Of a stretch of DNA of 20,472 nucleotides, positions 7,169 through 14,465 are shown one piece after another (position 1 is the stretch's first letter; every line of letters starts with the position of its first letter). Position numbers and translations under genes: made by a program. The stretch comes from RECO01 sp050485385 (GTDB lineage: Bacteria > Pseudomonadota > Alphaproteobacteria > Geminicoccales > Geminicoccaceae). Under the pieces are notes generated by a model, which did no database searches, was not told the origin of the DNA, and saw only the letters and a list, made by a program, of their open reading frames with translations. The stretch lies in assembly GCA_050485385.1 (NCBI GenBank), contig JBJHBG010000092.1, positions 1 through 20,472 of the forward strand, read 5' to 3'.

Positions 7169-8329
7169 TCATCCACGGTCGACGACTTCGACCGACAGGA
7201 TGGTGGGCAGGTGGCGGGCAACTTCTTGCCAGGTGTCGCCTTCGTCGCGGCTGGCGAAGACCGAGCCGCTGTTGGTGCCGAAGTAGACGCCCGCAGGCTC
7301 GCGGGCGTCGCCGGCCATCGCCTGACGCAGCACCGTGAAGTAGCAACTCGTCTGCGGCAGCCCTTCCCGCAGATCCTGCCAGGTCGCACCGCCGTCACGC
7401 GAGCGCCAGACGGCGCAGGCCGCGTCCGGCGGAAAGCGTCCCGCCATGTCGCCGTTGAGCGGCAGGGTCCAGACGGTGTCCGGATCGCGCGGGTGGACGC
7501 GGATCGGAAAGCCGAACGCGGACGGCAGGCCGGGGGTGACGTCGTCCCAGCTCCGCCCGCCGTCGGCCGAGCGCCAGACGCCGTGGTGGTTCTGCTGGTA
7601 GAGGACGTCGCGCGCACCGGCCGCGCGCATCATGTTGTGGACGCAATGGCCGACCTCACCGCCCTGGGGGGCCGCCGGATGGTCGTGCGTGCCTGCGCCC
7701 GTGGCATTCGACAGCCGGTTGCGGCGCTCCCAGGTTCGGCCGCCGTCCTCGGTCGCAAAGACGCCCGCCGCCGAGATCCCTATCCACATCGCCTGCCCGT
7801 CGACGGGATGCGGCACGATCGTGTGCAGCACCAAGCCCGCCGCCCCCGGATTCCAACTACCGGCGGAAGGATGGTCGGCAAGACCCTGCACCGGCTCCCA
7901 CGTGTCGCCGCCGTCGCGGCTGACCAACAGACTCGCCGGCTTGGTTCCGGCGTAGAGCCTGCCATGCGCGTGGCCCAGGCTCCAGATTTGGCTGAAGCCG
8001 TCGCCGAAGGGCAGGGCCGCGTCGGTCCAGCCGATCATCCGCGCGAAATCCGCGTCGCCTGCCGCCCACGTGTCCATGGTACCCTTGGTCAAGCGGACGA
8101 CGCGCCACGTCAGACCGCCGTCGTCCGAGCGCCAGACGCCGGCACCGTGCCAGTCGCCGCCGCCGCCCGCCCACATCCTGCCGGTGGCGGCATCGCCGAT
8201 CGCGTGGTTGATCGGCCAGCCGTCGCAGAACGGCCCCTTGACGCTCCAGCCCCCGCGATCGGCACCGCCCGTCAGGAGAAACAGGCCCTTGGTGGTGCCG
8301 AGCAGGATCGTCGGGCCGTCGCCGCGCAT
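7169..8329 (-). CDS. Asp-box (BNR-repeat) beta-propeller protein, sialidase/VPS10-like fold
   Basis: A 386-aa protein built from repeated SxDxGxTW Asp-boxes: SDDGGLTW (68-75), SRDGGDTW (137-144), TEDGGRTW (193-200), SADGGRSW (254-261), SRDGGATW (310-317) and the variant SRDEGDTW (360-367). It begins ILLGTTKGLFLL, typical of the bacterial 'exo-alpha-sialidase/glycosyl hydrolase' annotated group. I see none of the sialidase catalytic Arg triad, so enzymatic activity is doubtful. There is no signal peptide, so it is probably cytosolic. Two ATGs are possible. I prefer 8329 because GGAGAA sits 7 nt before it, whereas the ATG at 8344 has no RBS. The gene stands alone on its strand, 130 nt downstream of the creatininase-like gene, with a strong hairpin in between. 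Confidence 0.88.
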   Translation of the reverse strand: MRGDGPTILLGTTKGLFLLTGGADRGGWSVKGPFCDGWPINHAIGDAATGRMWAGGGGDWHGAGVWRSDDGGLTWRVVRLTKGTMDTWAAGDADFARMIGWTDAALPFGDGFSQIWSLGHAHGRLYAGTKPASLLVSRDGGDTWEPVQGLADHPSAGSWNPGAAGLVLHTIVPHPVDGQAMWIGISAAGVFATEDGGRTWERRNRLSNATGAGTHDHPAAPQGGEVGHCVHNMMRAAGARDVLYQQNHHGVWRSADGGRSWDDVTPGLPSAFGFPIRVHPRDPDTVWTLPLNGDMAGRFPPDAACAVWRSRDGGATWQDLREGLPQTSCYFTVLRQAMAGDAREPAGVYFGTNSGSVFASRDEGDTWQEVARHLPTILSVEVVDRG

Positions 8330-8422
8330 CGCACGTTCTCCCATGAACGCCGTTCACGGTAGCACCGGGATGGAACGGGTTCCACGGCCGTCGATCCGGC
8401 CGAGCAACGTTCAGGGGGCCGC

Positions 8423-8449
8423 GCGTAGGGGGCCGAAAGCCCCCTACGC
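8423..8449 (-). terminator. Perfect 11-bp hairpin after the creatininase-family gene
   Basis: GCGTAGGGGGC and GCCCCCTACGC pair perfectly around a 5-nt loop. The stem begins 10 nt past the stop codon (8460-8462) of the minus-strand gene. The position suggests a transcription terminator or a 3'-end stabilising hairpin. No T-run follows on the minus strand, so it is not a canonical intrinsic terminator. The rest of the 130-nt gap shows nothing further. Confidence 0.5.
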
Positions 8450-8459
8450 AACCCTTCCG

Positions 8460-9329
8460 TCAGCGTGCCTTCGCGGCCTTCGCCGCCGCCTTCAGCGCTT
8501 CCACGTTCGCTTCGTGGTGATCGGGCGGCGGGAGCACTTCGCGCGCGCGCATCTCGTCGACGATCTCGGCCACTTCCTTGGCGGCGGCGGCAAGCGCCGC
8601 CTCGCCCTTCTCGGCGGTCGCCTTGGAGGGGTCGCCGCGCACGCCGGTGTGGGATCCGGTGGCGAAGTATTCCATGGCGACCAGCGGCACGGTGCTGTCG
8701 GCGTCGGGCTTCTTGCCGGTGAGATCGGCCCAGAAATGCGGGCTGCGGCGGAACGAGTAGTCGGGCACGGCCTGGCTCATGTCGACCAGCGAGGCATCGA
8801 TGGCGAGGTAGGCCGCGGTTTCGAGTTCGCAGGCGTGGCTGGTATGCTCGCTCTCCTGCAGCGGCTGGAAGGCCTTGGCGACGGCGCCGAGCTGGAACCA
8901 GGATTGGCCGGCGATCAGGGCTTCGGGGTGCTTCACTTGGGCGAGGCGCACGATCATCTCCAGAATCGGCCGGTTGGAGCCGTGGCCGTTGATGATGAGA
9001 ACGCGCTTGAAGCCGTGGCGGCAGAGCGAGGAGACGACGCCCACACCGTACTTGATCAGTACGTCCCACTCGATGTCGATGGTGCCGGGCCAAGCCATGT
9101 GGTGCGGCTCGAAGCCGTAGGCCATCGGCGTCATGACGAGCGCGTGCTCGTTCTGCTCGGCGGCGCGCTTGCAGACCTCGCTGGCGAGGCGCAGGTCGAC
9201 GTCGACCGGCAGGTGCGGTCCGTGCTGCTCGATGGAGGCGAAGGGGATGATGACCACCTTGTCCGCCTTGGCGGCGTCCCTGATCTGGGGCCAGGTCAGT
9301 CGCTCGTAGTAGATCTGCCGCGCGGCCAT
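8460..9329 (-). CDS. Creatininase-family metal-dependent amidohydrolase
   Basis: A 289-aa cytosolic metalloenzyme that hydrolyses a cyclic amide, amide or formamide bond. The hallmark ligands are in place: E34 and H36 in SIEQHGPHLPVDVD, D45 at the end of that motif, H116 in INGHGSNRP, and the HACELETA segment (about 165-172) carrying the final Glu. The family includes creatininase, FAPy deformylases and mycofactocin MftE, and the substrate cannot be fixed here. The C-terminus is an Ala/Lys-rich helix. The start at ATG 9329 follows GAGGAG with 5-nt spacing; the longer upstream frame has no support. It is divergent from the HemL-like aminotransferase, and the two may be co-regulated across 128 bp. 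Confidence 0.92.
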   Translation of the reverse strand: MAARQIYYERLTWPQIRDAAKADKVVIIPFASIEQHGPHLPVDVDLRLASEVCKRAAEQNEHALVMTPMAYGFEPHHMAWPGTIDIEWDVLIKYGVGVVSSLCRHGFKRVLIINGHGSNRPILEMIVRLAQVKHPEALIAGQSWFQLGAVAKAFQPLQESEHTSHACELETAAYLAIDASLVDMSQAVPDYSFRRSPHFWADLTGKKPDADSTVPLVAMEYFATGSHTGVRGDPSKATAEKGEAALAAAAKEVAEIVDEMRAREVLPPPDHHEANVEALKAAAKAAKAR

Positions 9330-9457
9330 TGGAGCTCCTCCCGCTTCGTTGATTGGCGCCTTCCGGCTTATCGCCACCCAGCCATGCGCACCACCCTCGT
9401 TGTCTCTGCCCGGCCCTGCGCCTAAGGCTGGGCGAACCGCGACCGGGGAGGCACGAC

Positions 9458-10846
9458 ATGGACGCACCGCTCCACGACAATTCGCCCATTCTCGCCGCCT
9501 ACCGCGCGCACACCCCTGCCTCCGCCGCGGCCTTCGAGCGGGCGAGCGAGCTGTTTCCCGGTGGCGTGACCCACGACAGTCGGCTGATGAACCCCTATCC
9601 TCTCACGGTCGTGCGGGCGAAGGGCGCGCGCAAGTGGGACGCCGACGGCAACGAATACGTCGACTATTTCGGTGGCCACGGCGCGTTGATTCTCGGCCAC
9701 GGCCGGCCCGAGGTGGTCGCCGCCGCCGCCCGTCAGCTCGAACTCGGTACCCACTACGGCGCCAATCACGACCTCGAAATCGAATGGGCCGAGTTGGTCA
9801 AGGCGATGGTACCGTCGGCCGAGCGCGTGCGCTTCACCGGCACCGGCACCGAAGCCACGCTCCTGGCCCTCAGGCTCGCCCGCGCCGCCACCGGCCGCCG
9901 GAAGCTGTTGCGCCTGCGGGGTCACTTCCACGGCTGGCACGACCACATGGCCTTCGGCGTCGCCAACCACTTCGACGGCACGCCGACGCCGGGGGTGCTC
10001 GACGAGGTGGCGCAGAACGTCGTTCTGGTCGACCCCAACGACGCGGCGGGGCTCGTTGCCGCCCTGGACGCCGTGGGCGACGAGATCGCGGCGGCAATTC
10101 TGGAGCCCACCGGCTCGACCTACGGTCAGGTGCCGCTGGCCCCCGCCTTCGTCGAGCTATTGCGCGCGGAGACGGCCAAGCGCGGCATCGTGCTCGTGTT
10201 CGACGAGGTGGTGACCGGCTTTCGCGTCGCCCGCGGCGGTGCGCAGGAAGCCCTCGGCATTACCCCCGACCTCACCACGCTCGCGAAAATTCTGGCCGGC
10301 GGGCTGCCGGGCGGTGCGGTGGTCGGCCGCGCGGACCTCGTCGACCAGCTCGACCCCGGCCGCATGGCCGCCAAGGGCGGCGAGAAGATCCCGCATCAGG
10401 GCACCTTCAACGCCAACCCGGTCTCGGCGGCAGCGGGCATCGCCACCCTGCGCATCCTCCAGGTGGAGGATGCCGTCGAGCGCGCCCACGCCTTCGCCAA
10501 GCACCTGCGCGACGGCATGAACGCCGTGCTGGCGGACCTGGGGGTGCCTTGGGTGGTCTATGGCCGGCACACGGGCTGCCATCTCTTCGTGAACCCCGAG
10601 GGCCGCGACCTCGACCCGCAGGCGATCGACCGGGGCGCGCTCGACTACCGGGCGGTGAAGGCGGCATCGGCCCTGCCGGTCGTGCGCAAGCTCCGCCTCG
10701 CCATGCGCGTCGAGGGCGTCGACTTCACCCCCTGGCCCGGCGGCCCCACCTCGGCCGCGCACGGCCCCGAGGAGCTCGCCGTCACCCTCGACGCCTTCCG
10801 CCACAGCCTCCTCCGTCTGCGCGAGGAGCGCGAGCTGCCCGCCTGA
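9458..10846 (+). CDS. Class III PLP-dependent aminotransferase, glutamate-1-semialdehyde aminomutase-like
   Basis: A 462-aa fold-type I PLP enzyme. Landmarks are LFPGGVTHDSR, GHGALILGHGRPEV, the phosphate-binding RFTGTGTEATLLALR (about 125-139), GHFHGWHDH, the cofactor Asp249 in VLVFDEVVTGFRV, the Schiff-base Lys277 in TLAKILAGGLPGG and HQGTFNANPVSAAAG. Sequence and order match the HemL-like branch. It is somewhat longer than true HemL (about 430 aa) and sits away from heme genes, so I expect a catabolic or secondary-metabolic transaminase or aminomutase rather than tetrapyrrole synthesis. The ATG at 9458 has GGGGAGG 6 nt upstream. It is divergent from the creatininase-like gene, and its stop lies 8 nt from the convergent acetyltransferase stop. 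Confidence 0.93.
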   Translation: MDAPLHDNSPILAAYRAHTPASAAAFERASELFPGGVTHDSRLMNPYPLTVVRAKGARKWDADGNEYVDYFGGHGALILGHGRPEVVAAAARQLELGTHYGANHDLEIEWAELVKAMVPSAERVRFTGTGTEATLLALRLARAATGRRKLLRLRGHFHGWHDHMAFGVANHFDGTPTPGVLDEVAQNVVLVDPNDAAGLVAALDAVGDEIAAAILEPTGSTYGQVPLAPAFVELLRAETAKRGIVLVFDEVVTGFRVARGGAQEALGITPDLTTLAKILAGGLPGGAVVGRADLVDQLDPGRMAAKGGEKIPHQGTFNANPVSAAAGIATLRILQVEDAVERAHAFAKHLRDGMNAVLADLGVPWVVYGRHTGCHLFVNPEGRDLDPQAIDRGALDYRAVKAASALPVVRKLRLAMRVEGVDFTPWPGGPTSAAHGPEELAVTLDAFRHSLLRLREERELPA

Positions 10847-10854
10847 AGCGCGCG

Positions 10855-12003
10855 TCAGGCGTCGGCGGCCCGCTCGATGATCGGTCGCCACTCCGGCTGC
10901 ACCTCGAGCCGGAAGGTCGACGCGAGCACCGCAGCGATGCCGTCGGAATGGAGCGTCCGGCGCGCCGTGCCGCCGTCCGGCCGGCGGATCGTCAGGCGGT
11001 TGCCGGCGAGCGCGTAGCGGGCATCGGGGGAAGTCCGCGCGACGCGCAGGCCGTGCCGGAAGTGCGAGTCCGGGTGAGTGGCCGTGTACCAGTTGGCCAA
11101 CTCGTAATCGACGGGAAGCTGCGGGTCGGGTGCGACCTCGTAGAGCGACATCCAGGCCTCGCCGAGACGCGCCTGCACCAGAAAGTCGGAGCCGAAGGGG
11201 AACACGCGGAACGTTTCGTGCGGCGTCGGCTGCGGCTCGATCCGGTCCATGCGCAAGGGCGCGGTCGGCGTGTTGCCGCCGAAGCCGACGTCGACCAGCC
11301 ACGGCACGCCGTCGAGCGTGACCCTGAGCACCATGTGGGTGCGCGGCACGGGCGGCCGCAATGCCGGTGCCATCCAGCGGACACGGGCCGCGAGCCCCTC
11401 CACGCGAAACCCCAGCGCCTCCAGCACCCGCTGCATCAGACCGTTCTGCTCGAAGCAGTAGCCGCCGCGGCGACCGCCGATCAGCTTGGCATCGACGGCC
11501 GCCGGCGCGAGGTCGACGCTGCGGTCGAGCAGCACGTCGATCGCCTCGAAGACGATCGCCGCCGGGTGCAACTCGATCAGCGAGCGCAAGGTGTCCAAGG
11601 TCGGCGTGCGCGGTCCTCGATAGCCGATGCGGGCGAAATAGGCGTCGACATCGACCGGCGGCGCCGTGTCGTGGCCGCGCAGGGCGTCGGCGATCTGGCG
11701 GACGGCGACCGGCGCATGGGCGTCGAGCAACCGTACGTCCGGGTTCTGACTGGCGAAGGTCCGCTGCAACGCGTCCCGGAGCGGTGCCGGGATGCCGCCG
11801 CCGAACGCCACGAGCGCGAAGTCGCGGGCGTGAAACCGGGTCGCTGCCGCCGCCGGATCGGTCGTGCCGGTGGCGGCCATGCCGAGTTCGGCAAGGCCGT
11901 CGAGAACGGTCTCGAGCACGGGCTCGGACTGGCCGACGACCAGCACGCGCGACGGGGTCACGCCGTGTGCATGGCCGTTCGCCTGGGGTTTCGTCGCGCG
12001 CAT
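10855..12003 (-). CDS. Arylamine N-acetyltransferase with an N-terminal receiver-like domain
   Basis: A 382-aa, two-part protein. Residues about 115-382 are an arylamine N-acetyltransferase (acetyl-CoA to arylamines or hydrazines by ping-pong). They begin VDAYFARIGYRGPRTPTL and carry the catalytic triad C183 (RRGGYCFEQN), H223 (PRTHMVLRV) and D238 (WLVDVGFGGN). Stand-alone NATs are about 270-290 aa. The extra residues, about 17-110, read like a compact alpha/beta receiver fold (SRVLVVGQSEPVLETVLDGL, then DFALVAFGGG, then NPDVRLLDAH). The phosphoacceptor Asp is absent: the end of strand 3 is AFGGG. ATG 12003 has AAGGA about 7 nt upstream, and the whole frame shows coding-type composition, so I think the extension is translated. 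A MerR-type promoter lies about 35 nt upstream. Confidence 0.9.
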   Translation of the reverse strand: MRATKPQANGHAHGVTPSRVLVVGQSEPVLETVLDGLAELGMAATGTTDPAAAATRFHARDFALVAFGGGIPAPLRDALQRTFASQNPDVRLLDAHAPVAVRQIADALRGHDTAPPVDVDAYFARIGYRGPRTPTLDTLRSLIELHPAAIVFEAIDVLLDRSVDLAPAAVDAKLIGGRRGGYCFEQNGLMQRVLEALGFRVEGLAARVRWMAPALRPPVPRTHMVLRVTLDGVPWLVDVGFGGNTPTAPLRMDRIEPQPTPHETFRVFPFGSDFLVQARLGEAWMSLYEVAPDPQLPVDYELANWYTATHPDSHFRHGLRVARTSPDARYALAGNRLTIRRPDGGTARRTLHSDGIAAVLASTFRLEVQPEWRPIIERAADA

Positions 12004-12039
12004 GTCCGATCCTTTCCGGCGTCCGTCCGACCGGATCGA

Positions 12040-12070
12040 AGGCTAGGACCTCGAGTAAGGTCGAGGTCAA
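12040..12070 (-). promoter_or_regulatory. MerR/SoxR-type promoter-operator for the N-acetyltransferase
   Basis: The minus strand has -35 TTGACC (12065-12070) and -10 TAGCCT (12040-12045), separated by 19 bp. The inverted repeat GACCTCGA-N6-TCGAGGTC (12047-12068) overlaps the -35 and fills most of the spacer. A 19-bp spacer spanned by a dyad is the hallmark of promoters activated by MerR-family proteins, and TTGACCTC...GAGGTC closely resembles the SoxR box (CCTCAAGTTAACTTGAGG). The predicted transcript would start about 30 nt before the acetyltransferase ATG. No MerR-family gene is in the window. Confidence 0.72.
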
Positions 12071-12123
12071 GCGATCGTTGAAGCCGGGCTCCCGTCACTG
12101 CAACGGGCGGCATTTGGCCTCCA

Positions 12124-12142
12124 GCGACGGCCAAGCCGTCGC
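12124..12142 (-). terminator. GC hairpin downstream of the oxylipin-like operon
   Basis: GCGACGGC and GCCGTCGC form a perfect 8-bp stem with the loop CAA. It starts 25 nt past the stop (12168-12170) of the last gene of the minus-strand operon. No T-run follows, so any termination would be atypical or Rho-assisted. The surrounding spacer (12071-12167) otherwise shows only a weak CCCGT/ACGGG repeat. Confidence 0.35.
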
Positions 12143-12167
12143 CGCCGGAGTCCTGACGGCCGAGGGG

Positions 12168-12578
12168 TCAGGCGCCGTTCCGCTCGATCCGGACGATCTG
12201 GAGGAGGCAGTAGAGCGAGGCGAGGGCGAAGCTGGCGTCGACCAGGACAGCGACCAGGAAGCCCGGCGGATGGCCATGCAGGAGGACCGCCGCGCCGAAG
12301 AAGAGGGCACCGGCGGTGCGCGACGGAAACACCGCAAGCCAGGCAACGATGCGGTAGCGGTCGATGTCGACGGTGGCGGGCACGTAGAAGATCGAGAGCA
12401 GGCCGAGCAGCAGGCCCGCGAAGCGCACCCAGAGGGAGGCCTCCGGCGGCAGCTTGAACAGCGCCAGGATCCACTCCGGGAACAGCATCAGCGGGATGAC
12501 GAAGGCGAAGTTGACGACGATGCCGAGGCGCACGATCCAGGTGTGCCGCTTCACCCAGACCGCACGCGCCTCGCTCAA
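12168..12578 (-). CDS. Small four-TM membrane protein, paralogue of its upstream neighbour
   Basis: About 136 aa with four hydrophobic segments: TWIVRLGIVVNFAFVIPLML, VRFAGLLLGLLSIFYVP, IVAWLAVFPSRTAGALFFGA and FLVAVLVDASFALASLYCLL. It has no ATG near its beginning. The candidates are TTG at 12578, whose last bases overlap the upstream TGA (TTGA, stop-start coupling), or GTG at 12554. I list the TTG because it makes the N-terminus more like the paralogue's, but the GTG is equally legal. It shares the layout (basic N-terminus, R...GLL/LW..LI..LY.., a loop with D/TR, four TMs) with the preceding gene, which suggests tandem duplication. I do not recognise the family. It ends the seven-gene operon, and a membrane-partner role for the redox proteins is only a guess. 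Confidence 0.72.
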   Translation of the reverse strand: MSEARAVWVKRHTWIVRLGIVVNFAFVIPLMLFPEWILALFKLPPEASLWVRFAGLLLGLLSIFYVPATVDIDRYRIVAWLAVFPSRTAGALFFGAAVLLHGHPPGFLVAVLVDASFALASLYCLLQIVRIERNGA

Positions 12579-12997
12579 GGCCGCGTCGCCAACTCGGCCT
12601 GGAACAACCGATAGTAGCCCACCAGCAAGAGCAGGGCGAAGAGGACGAAGTAGAGCCCGAGCAAGAGGAAGCCGCCGCCGGCGACGAGACAGACGATGCC
12701 CGTCACGGTGCGCTCGCCGATGCCGACGAGGTTGGGCACTCGCGTCTCGGTCGGCAGCATCAGCCCGGCGGCGTAGAGGGCCGCCAGGAAGATCAGGGCG
12801 ACGCCCCAGAGCCGGAACCACGCCGCGGGCTCGGCGGCCCCGAGCCCCAGCAAGCCTGCGAACCAGACAGGGGCGACCAGCAGCACTAGGCCCAAGATCA
12901 CGTTGAGGCCGAGATTGACGGCAAGGGTGCGCCGATAGGTCCGCTCGCGGCCGGCAGCTTGGGCCTGGGACCAGGAGAGGGTGAGCGCGTCGTTCAC
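12575..12997 (-). CDS. Small four-TM membrane protein of unknown function
   Basis: A 140-aa protein starting at GTG 12997, with GGGAG upstream. After a polar N-terminus (about 25 residues) there are four hydrophobic segments: LAVNLGLNVILGLVLLVAPVWF, FRLWGVALIFLAALYAAGL, VTGIVCLVAGGGFLLLGLYF and LFALLLLVGYYRLF. A conserved-looking loop TETRVPNLVGIGERT lies between TM2 and TM3. It is 19 nt downstream of the second cytochrome gene and overlaps the next, paralogous gene by 4 nt. I recognise no named family. DoxX-like or DUF4345-like small membrane proteins have a similar shape but I cannot confirm either. It may anchor, or pass electrons or quinones to, the neighbouring periplasmic cytochromes (inference). 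Confidence 0.78.
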   Translation of the reverse strand: MNDALTLSWSQAQAAGRERTYRRTLAVNLGLNVILGLVLLVAPVWFAGLLGLGAAEPAAWFRLWGVALIFLAALYAAGLMLPTETRVPNLVGIGERTVTGIVCLVAGGGFLLLGLYFVLFALLLLVGYYRLFQAELATRP

Positions 12998-13016
12998 TGG
13001 AGGTCTCCCAAAGCCG

Positions 13017-14456
13017 TCAGAGGGTGAGGAGATAGGCGAGCAGGTCCGCCTTCTCGTCGTCGTCGAGTTCGGTGCCCCAAAGGTGCCCCGTATTGGCGTT
13101 GCCGCGCTCGGTCACATCGAAGCAGAAGCCGTCGGACCGGGAAGGCGGATTGGCGGGATCGCAGGGCGGGGCTTCGAAACCGCCACGCTCGGCATCCAGG
13201 ACGATGGAGCCGCGCAGCCAGGCGTTGGGCCGGTCCTCGGGCCGCTCCAACAGGTCGGCGAGGGTCGGCACCGAGCCGTTGTGCAGGTAGGGGCCGGACA
13301 GCCAAAGGCCCCAATGCGGCAGGGCGACGTAGCCGTCGACGTTCTGGAAGTTGCGGAAGCCCCAGTCGTAGCCCTCGCGGTAGTCGTTGTAGGCGTCGCG
13401 CGCGGCGTCGGTCCACATGGCGACCCGCTCGGGATCGGTCCCGGTCTCCTCCACCGGGATGACCGTGAGCACCCGTTCGCCGTGGGCGGCGTGGCAAAGC
13501 GCGCAGGTCTCCTCGAAGAGGATCGCCCCGCGCTCGACCGCCGCCGGGTCCGGTTCGTGCGGCGAGGGCGGGGGTACGGTGACGCGGAGGAAGGTCTCGA
13601 TGCGGTCCATGGCGGCGAAGTCGAACTCCTCCGCCACCGAGCCGTCGCCAAGGGCGGAGCTGATCACGACTTCGCGGATCGAGGTGTTGAGCCCGTCCCA
13701 GTGCAGCGGGCCGTTCGGCCGGATCGCCTCGCGGGCGTTCAGGTTCCAGACCGCCTGCATGTCGGAATTGCCGACCGTGCCGTCGTCCGCCAAGCCGAGG
13801 ATGCCGAACTTGACCGGATTGAACGGGTCGATGCGGCCGGGGCCCCATTCCGGCCGCGTTTCCGTCCAGGCGAACTCGTCCCGCTGCTCGAGGATGGCCT
13901 CCTGCGTCATCGCGATCAGCAGGAAGCGGTGCATCTGCCGTTCGAGCCAGGGCACGTCGCCCCGCGCCGCCATCGCCGGCAGCAGGTGCTCGGCCGAGAA
14001 GCGCGGATCGCTCGCGGCGGCGGCAAGGAAGCGCTGGTAGCCGAGCACGTCGACGGTGTTGGCGCCGCTGGCGGTATGGACCTCGATCTCGGCATCGGCG
14101 GTGCGGCGCAACTGGGTCGTGTGGCAGAAGGCGCAGTTGATCGCCATGCGGTCGACGCCGACCCGCGCGCGGGAGAAGCCGACCGGCACGTCGGGCGGGC
14201 CGTCCGGTTCGTAGACGAAGCCGAGCGCTCGATAGCCGCCGGGACCGGGCAACAGGTCGGCGAACACGTCGGGCAGCACCGCCCAGATGGCGAAGGGGAT
14301 GCCGGTCGCCCCGTCGTTGCCGATCGAGCCGTACTTGAAGTGATCCTCGTCGCTCGCGAACTCGGGCACGACCGGCTGCATCAGCCGCTGCGCGCCCCAC
14401 CAACCGGCACCACCGATCAGGACGAGAACGACGAGGATCAGGAGGAGACGTCGCAT
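13017..14456 (-). CDS. RoxA-like di-heme c-type cytochrome (second of a tandem pair)
   Basis: A 479-aa exported protein with an uncleaved-looking N-terminal anchor (RRLLLILVVLVLIGGAGWW) and two heme c motifs, CAFCH (108-112) and CALCH (318-322). The segments HFKYGSIGNDGATGIPFAIW, LPGPGGYRALGFVYEP, PVGFS, RPEWGPGRIDPFNPVKF, GPLHWDGLNTSIRE and WGLWLSGPYLHNGSVPTLAD are hallmarks of the family around the rubber oxygenase RoxA and its relatives. RoxA proteins oxidatively cleave polyisoprene double bonds and are related to di-heme (CcpA/MauG-type) peroxidases. At 479 aa it is shorter than RoxA (about 680). It could be an oxygenase or peroxidase acting on lipid (hydro)peroxides, or simply an electron carrier. 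Its start is 9 nt past the stop of the paralogue upstream, which shares the same motif order. Confidence 0.85.
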   Translation of the reverse strand: MRRLLLILVVLVLIGGAGWWGAQRLMQPVVPEFASDEDHFKYGSIGNDGATGIPFAIWAVLPDVFADLLPGPGGYRALGFVYEPDGPPDVPVGFSRARVGVDRMAINCAFCHTTQLRRTADAEIEVHTASGANTVDVLGYQRFLAAAASDPRFSAEHLLPAMAARGDVPWLERQMHRFLLIAMTQEAILEQRDEFAWTETRPEWGPGRIDPFNPVKFGILGLADDGTVGNSDMQAVWNLNAREAIRPNGPLHWDGLNTSIREVVISSALGDGSVAEEFDFAAMDRIETFLRVTVPPPSPHEPDPAAVERGAILFEETCALCHAAHGERVLTVIPVEETGTDPERVAMWTDAARDAYNDYREGYDWGFRNFQNVDGYVALPHWGLWLSGPYLHNGSVPTLADLLERPEDRPNAWLRGSIVLDAERGGFEAPPCDPANPPSRSDGFCFDVTERGNANTGHLWGTELDDDEKADLLAYLLTL

Positions 14457-14465
14457 CGCGCGCTC

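Noticed and set aside
7169..7617. Upstream continuation of the epimerase frame as one 458-aa protein
   Set aside because: This part is the wrong frame of the Asp-box gene and shows no Rossmann motif, so the open frame is accidental.
8330..8344. Upstream ATG for the Asp-box protein
   Set aside because: The five extra codons contain the GGAGAA that serves as the RBS for the ATG at 8329.
9377..9432. CCCAGCC ... GGCTGGG inverted pair in the creatininase/aminotransferase spacer
   Set aside because: Seven bases separated by 42 nt in GC-rich DNA is easily chance, with no supporting promoter elements.
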